A stretch of 8,074 nucleotides of DNA from contig JBGTDU010000078.1 of the NCBI GenBank assembly GCA_041748175.1, positions 1 through 8,074 of the forward strand, written 5' to 3'. The DNA is from JAHEJB01 sp041748175 (GTDB lineage Bacteria; Bacteroidota; Rhodothermia; Rhodothermales; Rubricoccaceae). The translations under genes and the position numbers were made by a program. Below, one piece after another: positions 1 to 6,494 of the stretch. Each line of letters starts with the position of its first letter. Within the stretch, counting starts at the first letter, position 1. The notes under the pieces were generated by a model that searched no databases, was not told where the DNA came from, and was given only the letters and a program-made list of their open reading frames with translations.

Positions 1-117
1 ACGGGCCATTGCGGGCCATTCTGGTCCGTTTCAGCGTTGCGCTCGTCATCCGGGACCCCGCCCCGAACTCCTCGCGCGTCTTGAAACGGCCTCAGAATGA
101 CCTCGCACTGACCTCGC
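1..117. repeat. Long imperfect inverted repeat, possible interspersed palindromic element
   Basis: The left arm (14-33) is a near-exact reverse complement of the right arm (82-102); the shared core reads CATTCTG, a short variable stretch, then CCGTTTCA. The similarity continues outward. The left arm has CGGGCCATT twice (2-10 and 12-20) and the right arm has TGACCTCGC twice (98-106 and 109-117); with the right arm reverse-complemented, these tandem units align with each other. The pairable region therefore spans at least 1-33 with 82-117 around a GC-rich centre of about 48 nt, and the left end may continue outside the window. No frame here gives a recognisable protein. The shape is that of a non-coding palindromic interspersed repeat, but copy number cannot be seen from one window. 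Confidence 0.6.
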
Positions 118-185
118 GCCCTAAGCGTTAACAGGCCCTAGCTGGCATCCCGCCGAACGCGCTATTTCATTCGACCAACAACGGC

Positions 186-1619
186 GTGGGATGGGACCGG
201 ATCTATGAGCAGGCTTCGACTGGCGTGTTTAAAGCATCCTCGGGGGAGCTCCTTATCGGAAAACCTGGAGGAATTGAATGGAGCGGGCCTGATTTGCCGG
301 TTGCCTCCGTCGGTTCGTTCGTCGAATCGCCAGACGGAACCTTGTTTGCCAACTCCGGCAGTTTTTCTTACCCGACTCTTGATCCGCCCTTTTTCTCGTA
401 TCAGGGATCCGGTTCGTACCGCCTGTCCGTTGGTGCTGTTCAGTGGGAGCAGGCCGGGAATCAACTGGCGCCTGTCACGGCATTGGTGACGGCTGTGGAC
501 GGCGTTTTGTATGTCGGGACGAACCGTTTTCTCGCGAAGGCGCAGGACGGTGCCTGGACCGCGGCGGGAGAAAATGTTGAAGTGACCGACCTGCTCGTTC
601 TGGCCGACGGCAGGATGCTGGTGGCAGGTCCGCCTCCGCACGGTGCGAGAGAAGCAGGGACCGGCGAAATGCTTTTAAGCGATACAAATTGTGCGTACGC
701 CTGTGGTGTGTCGTCCATGGCCGAAACATCCGGCAACGCTCTTTTGGTTGCTGCCTACGGTGGCTTCTACGCCGGTGGGGAGAATCTCGGCGTCTATCGC
801 TCGACTGACGATGGAGAGACCTGGTCGCTTGCCCTACCGGATATTGGCAATGTGCGCGCCCTGGACGCGTCTTCGGATATGTATCTACTTGCTGGCACTC
901 GTGGACCTGCGAAGCAAGGGAACCCCGGCGTGGGTTTATATCGGTCATTGGATGGCGGTGAGACCTGGGCACCATTTGTTGACGGGCTCACGAACACCGA
1001 GGTCCACGCGGTTTATTCGAGCAGTGGTATCGAGTACGCGGGCACCGAGGACGGGATTTACGTCTCATCCGGCGGCGGCACCTGGTCAGCCGACGGGCTC
1101 CCGGGCGATACCGTCTACGCTTTCGTTGATGCCGCTGATGGGCTCCTCGCCGGGACCTCGTCCGGGCTTTTCCGCCGAACCGCGCCGAACGAATGGCGGC
1201 GGTTTGGCACGGGCCTGGAAGACCGGTCCGTTCTCAGCCTGCTTGTCACCGAATTCGATGACGAGGAATTAATTGTGGCCGGAACCGACGCGGGCGTGTA
1301 CCTCAGTCGCCCGGGTTTGATTACGGTCGGGCAGGAGCCGCCTGCCGTACCTGTCTCAGCATCGCGGTTCCACGCTCCTTTTCCGAATCCTGCGAACGAC
1401 CTCGTTACGTTGCGTTTTGACCTGGAAGAGAATGGGCACGTTCGCATCCGCGCCTTCGACACGCTGGGCCGGCAAGTGGCCCAACCTGTTGACCAGAGCT
1501 TCCAGGCGGGGCCGCATGAAGTTCCCTGGCGCGTCAGCGGATTGGCAAGTGGCACCTATCTTCTGCGCATCGAGGCGGGCGATGTGCTTTCGACACAGCG
1601 TGTGGTTGTGCTTCGGTAG
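186..1619 (+). CDS. Beta-propeller (Asp-box) protein with T9SS sorting domain, apparently missing its 5' end
   Basis: This is a predicted extracellular or cell-surface beta-propeller protein of unknown ligand. Asp-box (BNR-like, SxDxGxTW) motifs are seen at about residues 206-213 (STDDGETW) and 254-261 (SLDGGETW), with a degenerate one ending at W300 and a weaker blade near 330-340. Residues about 393-477 form a T9SS type A sorting domain: PNPAND at 400, then the TLGRQVA, LASGTYLLRI and terminal RVVVLR strands. Such proteins are normally exported through Sec before T9SS, yet no signal peptide is present. The only usable start is a GTG at 186 without a ribosome-binding site, and the reading frame stays open back to 132 (TAA at 129-131). 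Codons 171-194 read STNNGVGW, an Asp-box cut in two by the GTG start, so the true N-terminus is probably lost or lies upstream. It may be a pseudogene or a truncated gene. It converges on the mscS-like gene with a 3-nt gap. Confidence 0.75.
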   Translation: MGWDRIYEQASTGVFKASSGELLIGKPGGIEWSGPDLPVASVGSFVESPDGTLFANSGSFSYPTLDPPFFSYQGSGSYRLSVGAVQWEQAGNQLAPVTALVTAVDGVLYVGTNRFLAKAQDGAWTAAGENVEVTDLLVLADGRMLVAGPPPHGAREAGTGEMLLSDTNCAYACGVSSMAETSGNALLVAAYGGFYAGGENLGVYRSTDDGETWSLALPDIGNVRALDASSDMYLLAGTRGPAKQGNPGVGLYRSLDGGETWAPFVDGLTNTEVHAVYSSSGIEYAGTEDGIYVSSGGGTWSADGLPGDTVYAFVDAADGLLAGTSSGLFRRTAPNEWRRFGTGLEDRSVLSLLVTEFDDEELIVAGTDAGVYLSRPGLITVGQEPPAVPVSASRFHAPFPNPANDLVTLRFDLEENGHVRIRAFDTLGRQVAQPVDQSFQAGPHEVPWRVSGLASGTYLLRIEAGDVLSTQRVVVLR

Positions 1620-1622
1620 TGC

Positions 1623-2627
1623 TCAGGCTCCATTCCCACCAACCAGCTGGCTTCCCTTGAAAGCCTTCGCTTCGTCGTTGAAAAGCTGGAGGTGGGGGAA
1701 GGGGATCTCGATCCCTGCGGCCGTAAGCGCGTCAAAGACCTTTTCCTGATAGTCTGCGAATACGGCCAATTCCTGTTTTGGGTTTTTGAGGAAGAGCCGG
1801 AGTTCCATGTTCACAGAGGAATCCCCCAACTCGGTCACCACAACCTCGGGTTGGTGATCGGGATGGAGCCGGTCATCGCCTTCCGCCAGCGCCAGAACGG
1901 TAGCCCTGGCTTGCGCCGGCGATTCCTTGTACGCGATGCCGAATGGCACCTCAACCCGAAGATTCCGAAGCCGGGTGTGATTGATAATGCGCTCCGTGAT
2001 CACCTTCGAATTTGGGAGGATTGCGATTTCGTTGCTCGGGGTTCGTATCCGCGTCGAGCGCAGTGCAATCTCGACAACCGTTCCGAACGTGTCCTGAATT
2101 TCTATGTTGTCGCCAATGCGAAAGGGGCGGTCGAGGAGGATCGTGACACCGGCGATGAAGTTCTCCAGCGTGTCCTTTGCAGCAAAACCGAGGGCGATTC
2201 CTGCAATCCCGAGTCCCGCTACCAGCGCGGCCACATTGATGCCCAGCTGTCCCAGAATCGTGATGGTCGCAAAGGAGACGATCACGATCCGCAGCGCTCG
2301 AACGATGAGTTGCTTGACGCCGTCGTCCACCTTTTTTGCCTTCCCCAGACCGCGGGAAAGCGCGCCCACCAGCAGTTTGTAGGCCAGGTAGAACGCCAGC
2401 CCGACCGCCAGCGCAGGCAGGACGTTTCCAACGCCGAAGTCCCACAAAGCAGAACCAATCAAACCAGCAGCATCCTGGACATCGCCTTGCGCCAGCTGGT
2501 TGACAGCATTGCCAACCGATTCATTCAGGGCACCAATGCCTGTGCTGTCGATTATGGTGACGGAGTCAGCGTCCTGGGCTGCAGAATCCGCAGCAGTGAT
2601 CAAGGAATCGGCGGCGTCTTGCATCAT
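1623..2627 (-). CDS. mscS: MscS-family small-conductance mechanosensitive ion channel
   Basis: This is an inner-membrane channel that opens under membrane tension and releases solutes during hypo-osmotic shock. From the chosen start it has 334 residues: a polar acidic N-terminus (1-65), TM1 about 67-91, TM2 about 106-130, and the pore-lining TM3 about 132-161 with the Gly/Ala-rich pattern GLGIAGIALGF followed by KDTLENF. The MscS beta domain follows (DRPFRIGD from 166, ILPNSKVI near 203-210), then an alpha/beta C-terminal domain ending with the family-typical IPFPHLQLF near 308-316. The frame is open to an ATG at 2717, but that start would overlap folD by 94 nt. The ATG at 2627 sits in ATGATG overlapping the folD stop, which indicates translational coupling and a folD-mscS operon. 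ATG at 2624 is an equally possible start one codon later. No terminator is visible between its stop and the convergent propeller gene. Confidence 0.93.
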   Translation of the reverse strand: MMQDAADSLITAADSAAQDADSVTIIDSTGIGALNESVGNAVNQLAQGDVQDAAGLIGSALWDFGVGNVLPALAVGLAFYLAYKLLVGALSRGLGKAKKVDDGVKQLIVRALRIVIVSFATITILGQLGINVAALVAGLGIAGIALGFAAKDTLENFIAGVTILLDRPFRIGDNIEIQDTFGTVVEIALRSTRIRTPSNEIAILPNSKVITERIINHTRLRNLRVEVPFGIAYKESPAQARATVLALAEGDDRLHPDHQPEVVVTELGDSSVNMELRLFLKNPKQELAVFADYQEKVFDALTAAGIEIPFPHLQLFNDEAKAFKGSQLVGGNGA

Positions 2628-3499
2628 GGGTCTCGGCGATTGGCCGCATGAAGTGTGTTCTGAAGCAGCATGGCAATAGTCATTGGGCCTACTCCTCCCG
2701 GCACCGGCGTGATCCATCCGGCCTTCCCAGAGACGCCCTCGAAATCGACATCGCCAACGAGGCGGTAACCGCGTTCATGATCGGCGTCGTCCACCCGGTT
2801 GATGCCGACGTCGATCACTGCCGCGCCCGTCCTCACCATGTGCGCGGTGACGAAATTTGCCCGCCCGATGGCCGCGATCACGATGTCGGCCTGGTGTGTG
2901 ATGGACGGAAGATCCCGCGTACGGCTGTGGCACACGGTTACCGTGCAGTCCAGCCCGCGGCGGAGCAACAGATTGGCCATGGGCTTGCCGACAATGTTGG
3001 ACCGTCCAACAATCACAGCATGGGCTCCGGTTGTCTCCACGCCGCTTCGTCGCAGCAATTCCACGATGCCGGCGGGCGTGCAAGGCTCAAAGCCATCCTG
3101 CCCAAGAACCAGCCGACCGACGCTGATCGGATGGAAGCCATCGACGTCCTTGTCGGGGTCGATGGCAAGGATCACTTTGTCTTCGCTGATATGGCCGGGG
3201 AGTGGCAGCTGGACGAGGATGCTGTCAACGTTCGGATCCTTGTTGAGCCCATTCACTACGCCGAGGAGATCCGCCTCCGGCAGATCGGCCGGAAAAAGTA
3301 GCGTCTCTGCGTCTATTCCTATCTCCTCCGACGCACGCTTTTTTCCGCGCACATACGACTCTGACGCTGGATTATCCCCAACCAAAACGACTCGCAGGAC
3401 GGGCGGTCGCTTCCCAGCGGCTCTACGCGCGTCGACGCCATTCCTGACTTCCGTTCGGATGTCGCCTGCGATCTGCTTGCCGTCGATGAGATGCGCCAC
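2624..3499 (-). CDS. folD: Bifunctional methylenetetrahydrofolate dehydrogenase / methenyltetrahydrofolate cyclohydrolase FolD
   Basis: This cytosolic enzyme of one-carbon metabolism interconverts 5,10-methylene-THF, 5,10-methenyl-THF and 10-formyl-THF using NAD(P). From the GTG at 3499 it has 291 residues, the usual FolD length, and begins VAHLIDGKQIA (V read as Met), matching the family N-terminus. Visible motifs are the active-site YVRGK (Tyr49, Lys53), ILVQLPLPGHI, DPDKDVDGFHP, PCTPAGIVELL, the dinucleotide-binding VGRSNIVGKPMANLL, and the C-terminal signature PVPGGVGPMTIAMLLQNT. The frame is open to an ATG at 3604, but the extra 35 residues do not look like FolD and would fill the intergenic region facing asd, so the GTG start is preferred. 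No clear Shine-Dalgarno precedes it. Its TGA stop overlaps the mscS start. It is divergent from asd. Confidence 0.96.
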   Translation of the reverse strand: MAHLIDGKQIAGDIRTEVRNGVDARRAAGKRPPVLRVVLVGDNPASESYVRGKKRASEEIGIDAETLLFPADLPEADLLGVVNGLNKDPNVDSILVQLPLPGHISEDKVILAIDPDKDVDGFHPISVGRLVLGQDGFEPCTPAGIVELLRRSGVETTGAHAVIVGRSNIVGKPMANLLLRRGLDCTVTVCHSRTRDLPSITHQADIVIAAIGRANFVTAHMVRTGAAVIDVGINRVDDADHERGYRLVGDVDFEGVSGKAGWITPVPGGVGPMTIAMLLQNTLHAANRRDP

Positions 3500-3624
3500 G
3501 GAAAAAGCGAAGGGGTAGGAGAAGCGTTCTATGCGAGTGTGAAAGTTAGCGTGGCGGCGTCCCCAACTTTGAGCGCGAAGTAACTTCTCGGCAACAGTTC
3601 GCAATTCATTTTCTCACCACCAGC
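3500..3624. promoter_or_regulatory. Divergent intergenic region between folD and asd
   Basis: This 125-nt stretch separates two divergent operons and must hold both promoters if the GTG start of folD is right. It contains a 6-bp inverted repeat, AAAGTT (3542-3547) with AACTTT (3565-3570), and a perfect 11-bp palindrome GAAGTAACTTC (3577-3587). I could not assign a convincing Bacteroidota-type -33/-7 promoter (TTTG / TAnnTTTG) for either gene. Confidence 0.4.
3574..3590. promoter_or_regulatory. Operator-like 17-bp near-palindrome
   Basis: The sequence CGCGAAGTAACTTCTCG has a perfect 11-bp core (GAAGT-A-ACTTC) and, after one mismatch on each side, two more complementary pairs. It lies 35 nt upstream of the asd start and 75 nt upstream of the folD start, a usual distance for a dimeric repressor site or one overlapping a promoter. 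No regulator is known; a short palindrome can occur by chance. Confidence 0.25.
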
Positions 3625-4695
3625 ATGTGCTTTCGCGTTGGGATTCTCGGCGCCACCGGCGCGGTCGGCCAAACGTTCGTCGAGTTGCTCGATGGTCATC
3701 CAATGTTTGAAATATCCGCGCTCGCCGCATCCGAAAGGTCGGCCGGCAAAACGTACCGCGACGCGACAAACTGGATCGGCGGCATCGAAATGCCGGACGG
3801 CGTGGCCGAGATGGTCGTCCAGGCCTGTGTCCCCACTCTGGATTGCGATTTCGTTTTCTCTGGCCTCGATGCCAACGTTGCGGGCGAGATCGAAAGCGAC
3901 TTCGCTCGCGCAGGCTATCCAGTTATTTCGAACGCGCGCAATTTCAGGATGGAGCCTGATGTGCCGCTCCTCATCCCTGAAGTCAACCCCGACCATACGG
4001 CGCTCATCGACCGGCAGGATTGGGGCGGGAGCGGCGGTTTCATCGTCACGAACCCGAACTGCTCGACGGTTGGCCTCGTCATGGCGCTCAAGCCGCTCCA
4101 CGATGCTTTTGGCGTTGATGCTGTGCACGTGGTGACGATGCAGGCGCTCTCGGGGGCGGGCTATCCCGGCGTGCCTTCGCTGGATGCGCTGGCGAATGTG
4201 GTCCCGCACATCGGTGGCGAGGAGGAGAAAATGGCGACCGAAACCTGCAAGTTGCTCGGCATGCTTACATCCGAGGGAATCCAGATGGCCAATGTCACGC
4301 TCTCCGCCCAGTGCAACCGCGTCCCTGTTTTGGATGGCCACACCGAGTGCGTTTCGGTCCGGCTGAGAACCCCTGCTTCCGCCGCGGCAGCCGCCGACGT
4401 GATGGACTCGTTCCAGAGTCCGTTGGCAGTGATGGGACTTCCGACGGCACCTCGAAAACCCGTTCGCGTTTTCACGGACGAGCGCTTCCCTCAACCACGA
4501 CGCCACGCGCGCGCAGAAGGCGGCATGCAAGTTTCCGTGGGCAAAGTGCAGGATTGCCCTGTGCTCGGTGTGAAGTTCGTCGTGCTCTCGCACAACACGA
4601 TCCGCGGTGCGGCAGGAGGCGCCATCCTGAACGCCGAACTACTCAATGCGCAAGGGCGGCTTGTACACCGCAATGAGGCAATCGCGGCGATATGA
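3625..4695 (+). CDS. asd: Aspartate-semialdehyde dehydrogenase, archaeal/fungal-like type
   Basis: This enzyme reduces beta-aspartyl phosphate to L-aspartate 4-semialdehyde with NADPH. That is the branch-point step toward diaminopimelate/lysine, threonine, methionine and isoleucine. The 356-residue protein starts with the Rossmann motif GILGATGAVGQ (7-17). It has the catalytic cysteine in NPNCST (Cys146), then SGAGYPGVPSLD, GGEEEKMATE, the CNRVPVLDGHTE segment with the likely catalytic His239, and a C-terminal LSHNTIRGAAGGAILNAELL. The spacing of RSAGKTYRDATNW, FSGLDANVAGEIE, SNARNFRMEPDVPLLIPEVN and the GYPGV loop follows the archaeal/fungal subfamily rather than the usual Gram-negative Asd. 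The ATG at 3625 puts the Rossmann strand at residue 4, as expected. The stop overlaps the next gene's start (ATGA), so the two are probably co-translated. Confidence 0.95.
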   Translation: MCFRVGILGATGAVGQTFVELLDGHPMFEISALAASERSAGKTYRDATNWIGGIEMPDGVAEMVVQACVPTLDCDFVFSGLDANVAGEIESDFARAGYPVISNARNFRMEPDVPLLIPEVNPDHTALIDRQDWGGSGGFIVTNPNCSTVGLVMALKPLHDAFGVDAVHVVTMQALSGAGYPGVPSLDALANVVPHIGGEEEKMATETCKLLGMLTSEGIQMANVTLSAQCNRVPVLDGHTECVSVRLRTPASAAAAADVMDSFQSPLAVMGLPTAPRKPVRVFTDERFPQPRRHARAEGGMQVSVGKVQDCPVLGVKFVVLSHNTIRGAAGGAILNAELLNAQGRLVHRNEAIAAI

Positions 4696-5168
4696 AGGTG
4701 GATATCCGGCGGGCTGAGCAGGCCGACCTCGATCATGCGTTGAAGCTCTGGGCCCTGCTCCACAAGACGCATGAGACGCTCGATCTGAGGTACAGACTCT
4801 CCGCGGACGCGCCGCTCCGGTGGTCCAACGATTTCCGGGAGCTGACTCGCAGCGACCGGCATCGCTACTTCGTCGCCGAGGCAGGCTCGGGTGGGCTGGT
4901 CGGGCTCCTCGTTGCGCAGGCGCTCTTGCCGACGCCGCTGTACGAGCCGAGAGTTTTCGTCCACATCGACGAACTCATTGTGGCGCACAATTTTCGTGGG
5001 CAGGGGATAGGCGCGCGCCTTGTCCGCCAGGCAATAGACTGGGCCGACGAGATCGACGCGACGGACGTGCGCGCAGGCGTGTTGGCGTCCAACCTCGAGA
5101 GCCGGTCGTTCTGGAGGCGCCTTGGGGCCGAAGACTATTCCGTTCAGGTTGTCATCGAGCCCGGTTGA
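4692..5168 (+). CDS. GNAT-family N-acetyltransferase, substrate unknown
   Basis: This 158-residue protein has the single-domain GCN5-related acetyltransferase fold, which transfers an acetyl group from acetyl-CoA to an amine. The N-terminal IRRAEQADLDHALKLW matches the usual first strand and helix. Motif A is HIDELIVAHNFRGQGIGARLV (91-111, in parts), with the pyrophosphate-binding R102-x-x-G105-x-G107. Motif B is LASNLESRSFWRRLGAEDY (131-149), with the Asn and aromatic-Arg-x-x-Gly-Ala pattern. The substrate cannot be read from sequence. Its ATG overlaps the asd stop (ATGA), and this is strong evidence for the start. The 3' end overlaps the convergent aroB by 25 nt, so both genes use this stretch for coding. 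Confidence 0.9.
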   Translation: MKVDIRRAEQADLDHALKLWALLHKTHETLDLRYRLSADAPLRWSNDFRELTRSDRHRYFVAEAGSGGLVGLLVAQALLPTPLYEPRVFVHIDELIVAHNFRGQGIGARLVRQAIDWADEIDATDVRAGVLASNLESRSFWRRLGAEDYSVQVVIEPG

Positions 5169-6292
5169 ACGTTACCCATCGCATATTTCCACGCAGCTTC
5201 GAGCGCGCCCCTTGGGACGACGTCGACGACTTTTGCCTTTCCTACGGCATTCAATACGACGAAGCGGAGGTTTGCCTCCGTCCGCTTTTTGTCGGTCGCC
5301 ATCGCAGCGATTAGCTCCTCGATCGAGAGACCATCCAGGGAGGCGGAAATTGGAATCCGGGACAGGAGCGCGTCGGCTCGGGTAAAAGCAGGGAGGAGCA
5401 TCCTCTCATGAACCGTTTTTCCGCTCTGCAAGGAACTCGACAGATGCAATGCCGCGCGCATCCCCACGGCGACGGCCTCGCCGTGCGTGAAAGTCCCGTA
5501 GCCGGTCGCCAATTCGATGGCATGCCCAAATGTGTGCCCGAAGTTTAGCAAACGCCGCCTCCCGCTCTCACGCTCGTCCTCTGCAACGATCCCTGCCTTT
5601 ATCGACGCGGCGCGGAAAACCATCTCGGCGACAACGGATTCATCTTTCTGTACGACATCGGCCCATCGAGTTTCCAACCAATTAAAAAACCCGGCATCCG
5701 CGATGAGCGCGTGCTTGACGACCTCCGCCAGTCCGCTTGCATACTCTCGATCTGGAAGTGTGGCAAGAACGGAGACATCCGTAAGGACAAAACGCGGCTG
5801 GTGGAATGCGCCGATCAGGTTTTTCCCTGCGGAATGGTTGATGCCGGTCTTCCCGCCAATCGAACTATCCACCTGCGCGACGAGCGATGTAGGGATATGG
5901 AAAAGCGGGAGTCCACGGAGAAGAGTCGCTGCCAGGTAACCGGCAAGATCGCCAACGACGCCGCCACCAAGGGCGATAACCGATGTTGATCTGTCGATCG
6001 GCGCCTGCAGCGCCCAATCGTACAACCGACCAAGCACAGCCGTCGATTTCGACGCCTCACCGGGCGGCACTACATGGGTTCTGGGTGCCCAACCATTCGT
6101 TTCAAGTGACGCCGTAAGCGCGTGGAGATAGTGCCTGGCGACATTGTCATCCGCCACGACCAACAGCTGGCCGGACTGCACGCCCGCGGAGGCAAGGAGG
6201 CCAGGCGCCTCGACGAGCCGGTCAAAGTGAATCGCGTAATTCCTCCCCGGCGGCAAATCCACGACAATCTGTTGCGAGGTCGGTTTCGGCAT
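5144..6292 (-). CDS. aroB: 3-dehydroquinate synthase AroB
   Basis: This cytosolic enzyme is the second step of the shikimate pathway, converting 3-deoxy-D-arabino-heptulosonate 7-phosphate to 3-dehydroquinate with NAD and a divalent metal. The protein has 382 residues, slightly longer than the usual 350-370. Visible are the NAD-binding ALGGGVVGDLAGY (107-119), PTSLVAQVDSSIGGKTGIN (134-152), GLAEVVKHALI with metal-ligand Glu190, NFGHTFGHAIE with His253 and His257, FTHGEAVAVGM with His270, and the phosphate-binding TDKKR near 333-337. The metal ligands expected from the E. coli family (Glu, His, His) are all present. The ATG start at 6292 gives a normal N-terminus. The gene stands alone on the minus strand, and its last codons overlap the GNAT gene on the other strand. 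Confidence 0.97.
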   Translation of the reverse strand: MPKPTSQQIVVDLPPGRNYAIHFDRLVEAPGLLASAGVQSGQLLVVADDNVARHYLHALTASLETNGWAPRTHVVPPGEASKSTAVLGRLYDWALQAPIDRSTSVIALGGGVVGDLAGYLAATLLRGLPLFHIPTSLVAQVDSSIGGKTGINHSAGKNLIGAFHQPRFVLTDVSVLATLPDREYASGLAEVVKHALIADAGFFNWLETRWADVVQKDESVVAEMVFRAASIKAGIVAEDERESGRRRLLNFGHTFGHAIELATGYGTFTHGEAVAVGMRAALHLSSSLQSGKTVHERMLLPAFTRADALLSRIPISASLDGLSIEELIAAMATDKKRTEANLRFVVLNAVGKAKVVDVVPRGALEAAWKYAMGNVQPGSMTT

Positions 6293-6331
6293 CGCTCAAG
6301 CTAGGCACGTGCAGTGCTTCCGAACATGGGG

Positions 6332-6352
6332 GAGCCTTGCGCTTCCAGGCTC
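6332..6352. promoter_or_regulatory. Perfect hairpin upstream of aroB (first of a pair)
   Basis: GAGCCT (6332-6337) and AGGCTC (6347-6352) are exact reverse complements around a 9-nt loop. It lies 40 nt upstream of the aroB ATG and directly abuts a second hairpin at 6353. It could be a structured 5' leader of aroB RNA or a DNA-binding site. It lacks a U-tract on either strand, so it does not look like a terminator. Confidence 0.3.
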
Positions 6353-6369
6353 TTGCCACGCGATGGCAA
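6353..6369. promoter_or_regulatory. 17-bp palindrome, candidate operator
   Basis: TTGCCA-CGCGA-TGGCAA has two perfect 6-bp arms around a 5-bp centre, the geometry of many dimeric helix-turn-helix operators. It lies between the divergent aroB (61 nt to its ATG) and the Kbp-like gene (126 nt to its ATG), immediately next to the hairpin ending at 6352. The binding protein is unknown. Confidence 0.35.
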
Positions 6370-6494
6370 TAGGGCTGGGCGTGGTCTGTCATGCGATCAC
6401 CTCCGTCGCCTATATTCCTCTTCGGACTCCGACCGCGAACTGCGGGATTGCGGGGTCATCATCCTCCCCTAAAACGAAATTACAGGTACACCCC

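Larger units (their letters stand above)
6293..6494. promoter_or_regulatory. Divergent intergenic region between aroB and the Kbp-like gene
   Basis: About 200 nt without a supported gene. The reading frame of the Kbp-like gene happens to be open through most of it, but the translation is not protein-like. It holds the two palindromes at 6332-6369 and a weak AT-rich candidate -10 for the rightward gene, TATATTCC at 6411-6418, 77 nt before the ATG. No -33 partner is convincing. Confidence 0.4.

Noticed and set aside
1..131. A minus-strand start of a leftward gene (ATG near position 52)
   Set aside because: Only about 17 codons are visible, they lie inside the inverted repeat, and nothing supports them as protein.
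475..975. A 166-codon minus-strand frame inside the propeller gene
   Set aside because: Low-complexity Arg/His/Pro-rich translation, opposite conserved Asp-box coding sequence.
1692..2651. A 319-codon open frame on the plus strand opposite mscS
   Set aside because: It is the complement of a clear MscS gene and shows no recognisable motif or membrane segment.
3500..3604. A 35-residue N-terminal extension of FolD from the ATG at 3604
   Set aside because: FolD proteins begin at the equivalent of the GTG at 3499; the extension shows no family similarity and would fill the divergent promoter region.
3529..4593. A 354-codon open frame on the minus strand opposite asd
   Set aside because: It is antisense to a fully conserved Asd; its translation is rich in His/Arg with no domain pattern, as expected from a GC-rich shadow frame.
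6309..6494. A 62-residue N-terminal extension of the Kbp-like protein
   Set aside because: Family members start at the MGL(L/F)xF segment; the extension covers the promoter and palindromes and is not protein-like.
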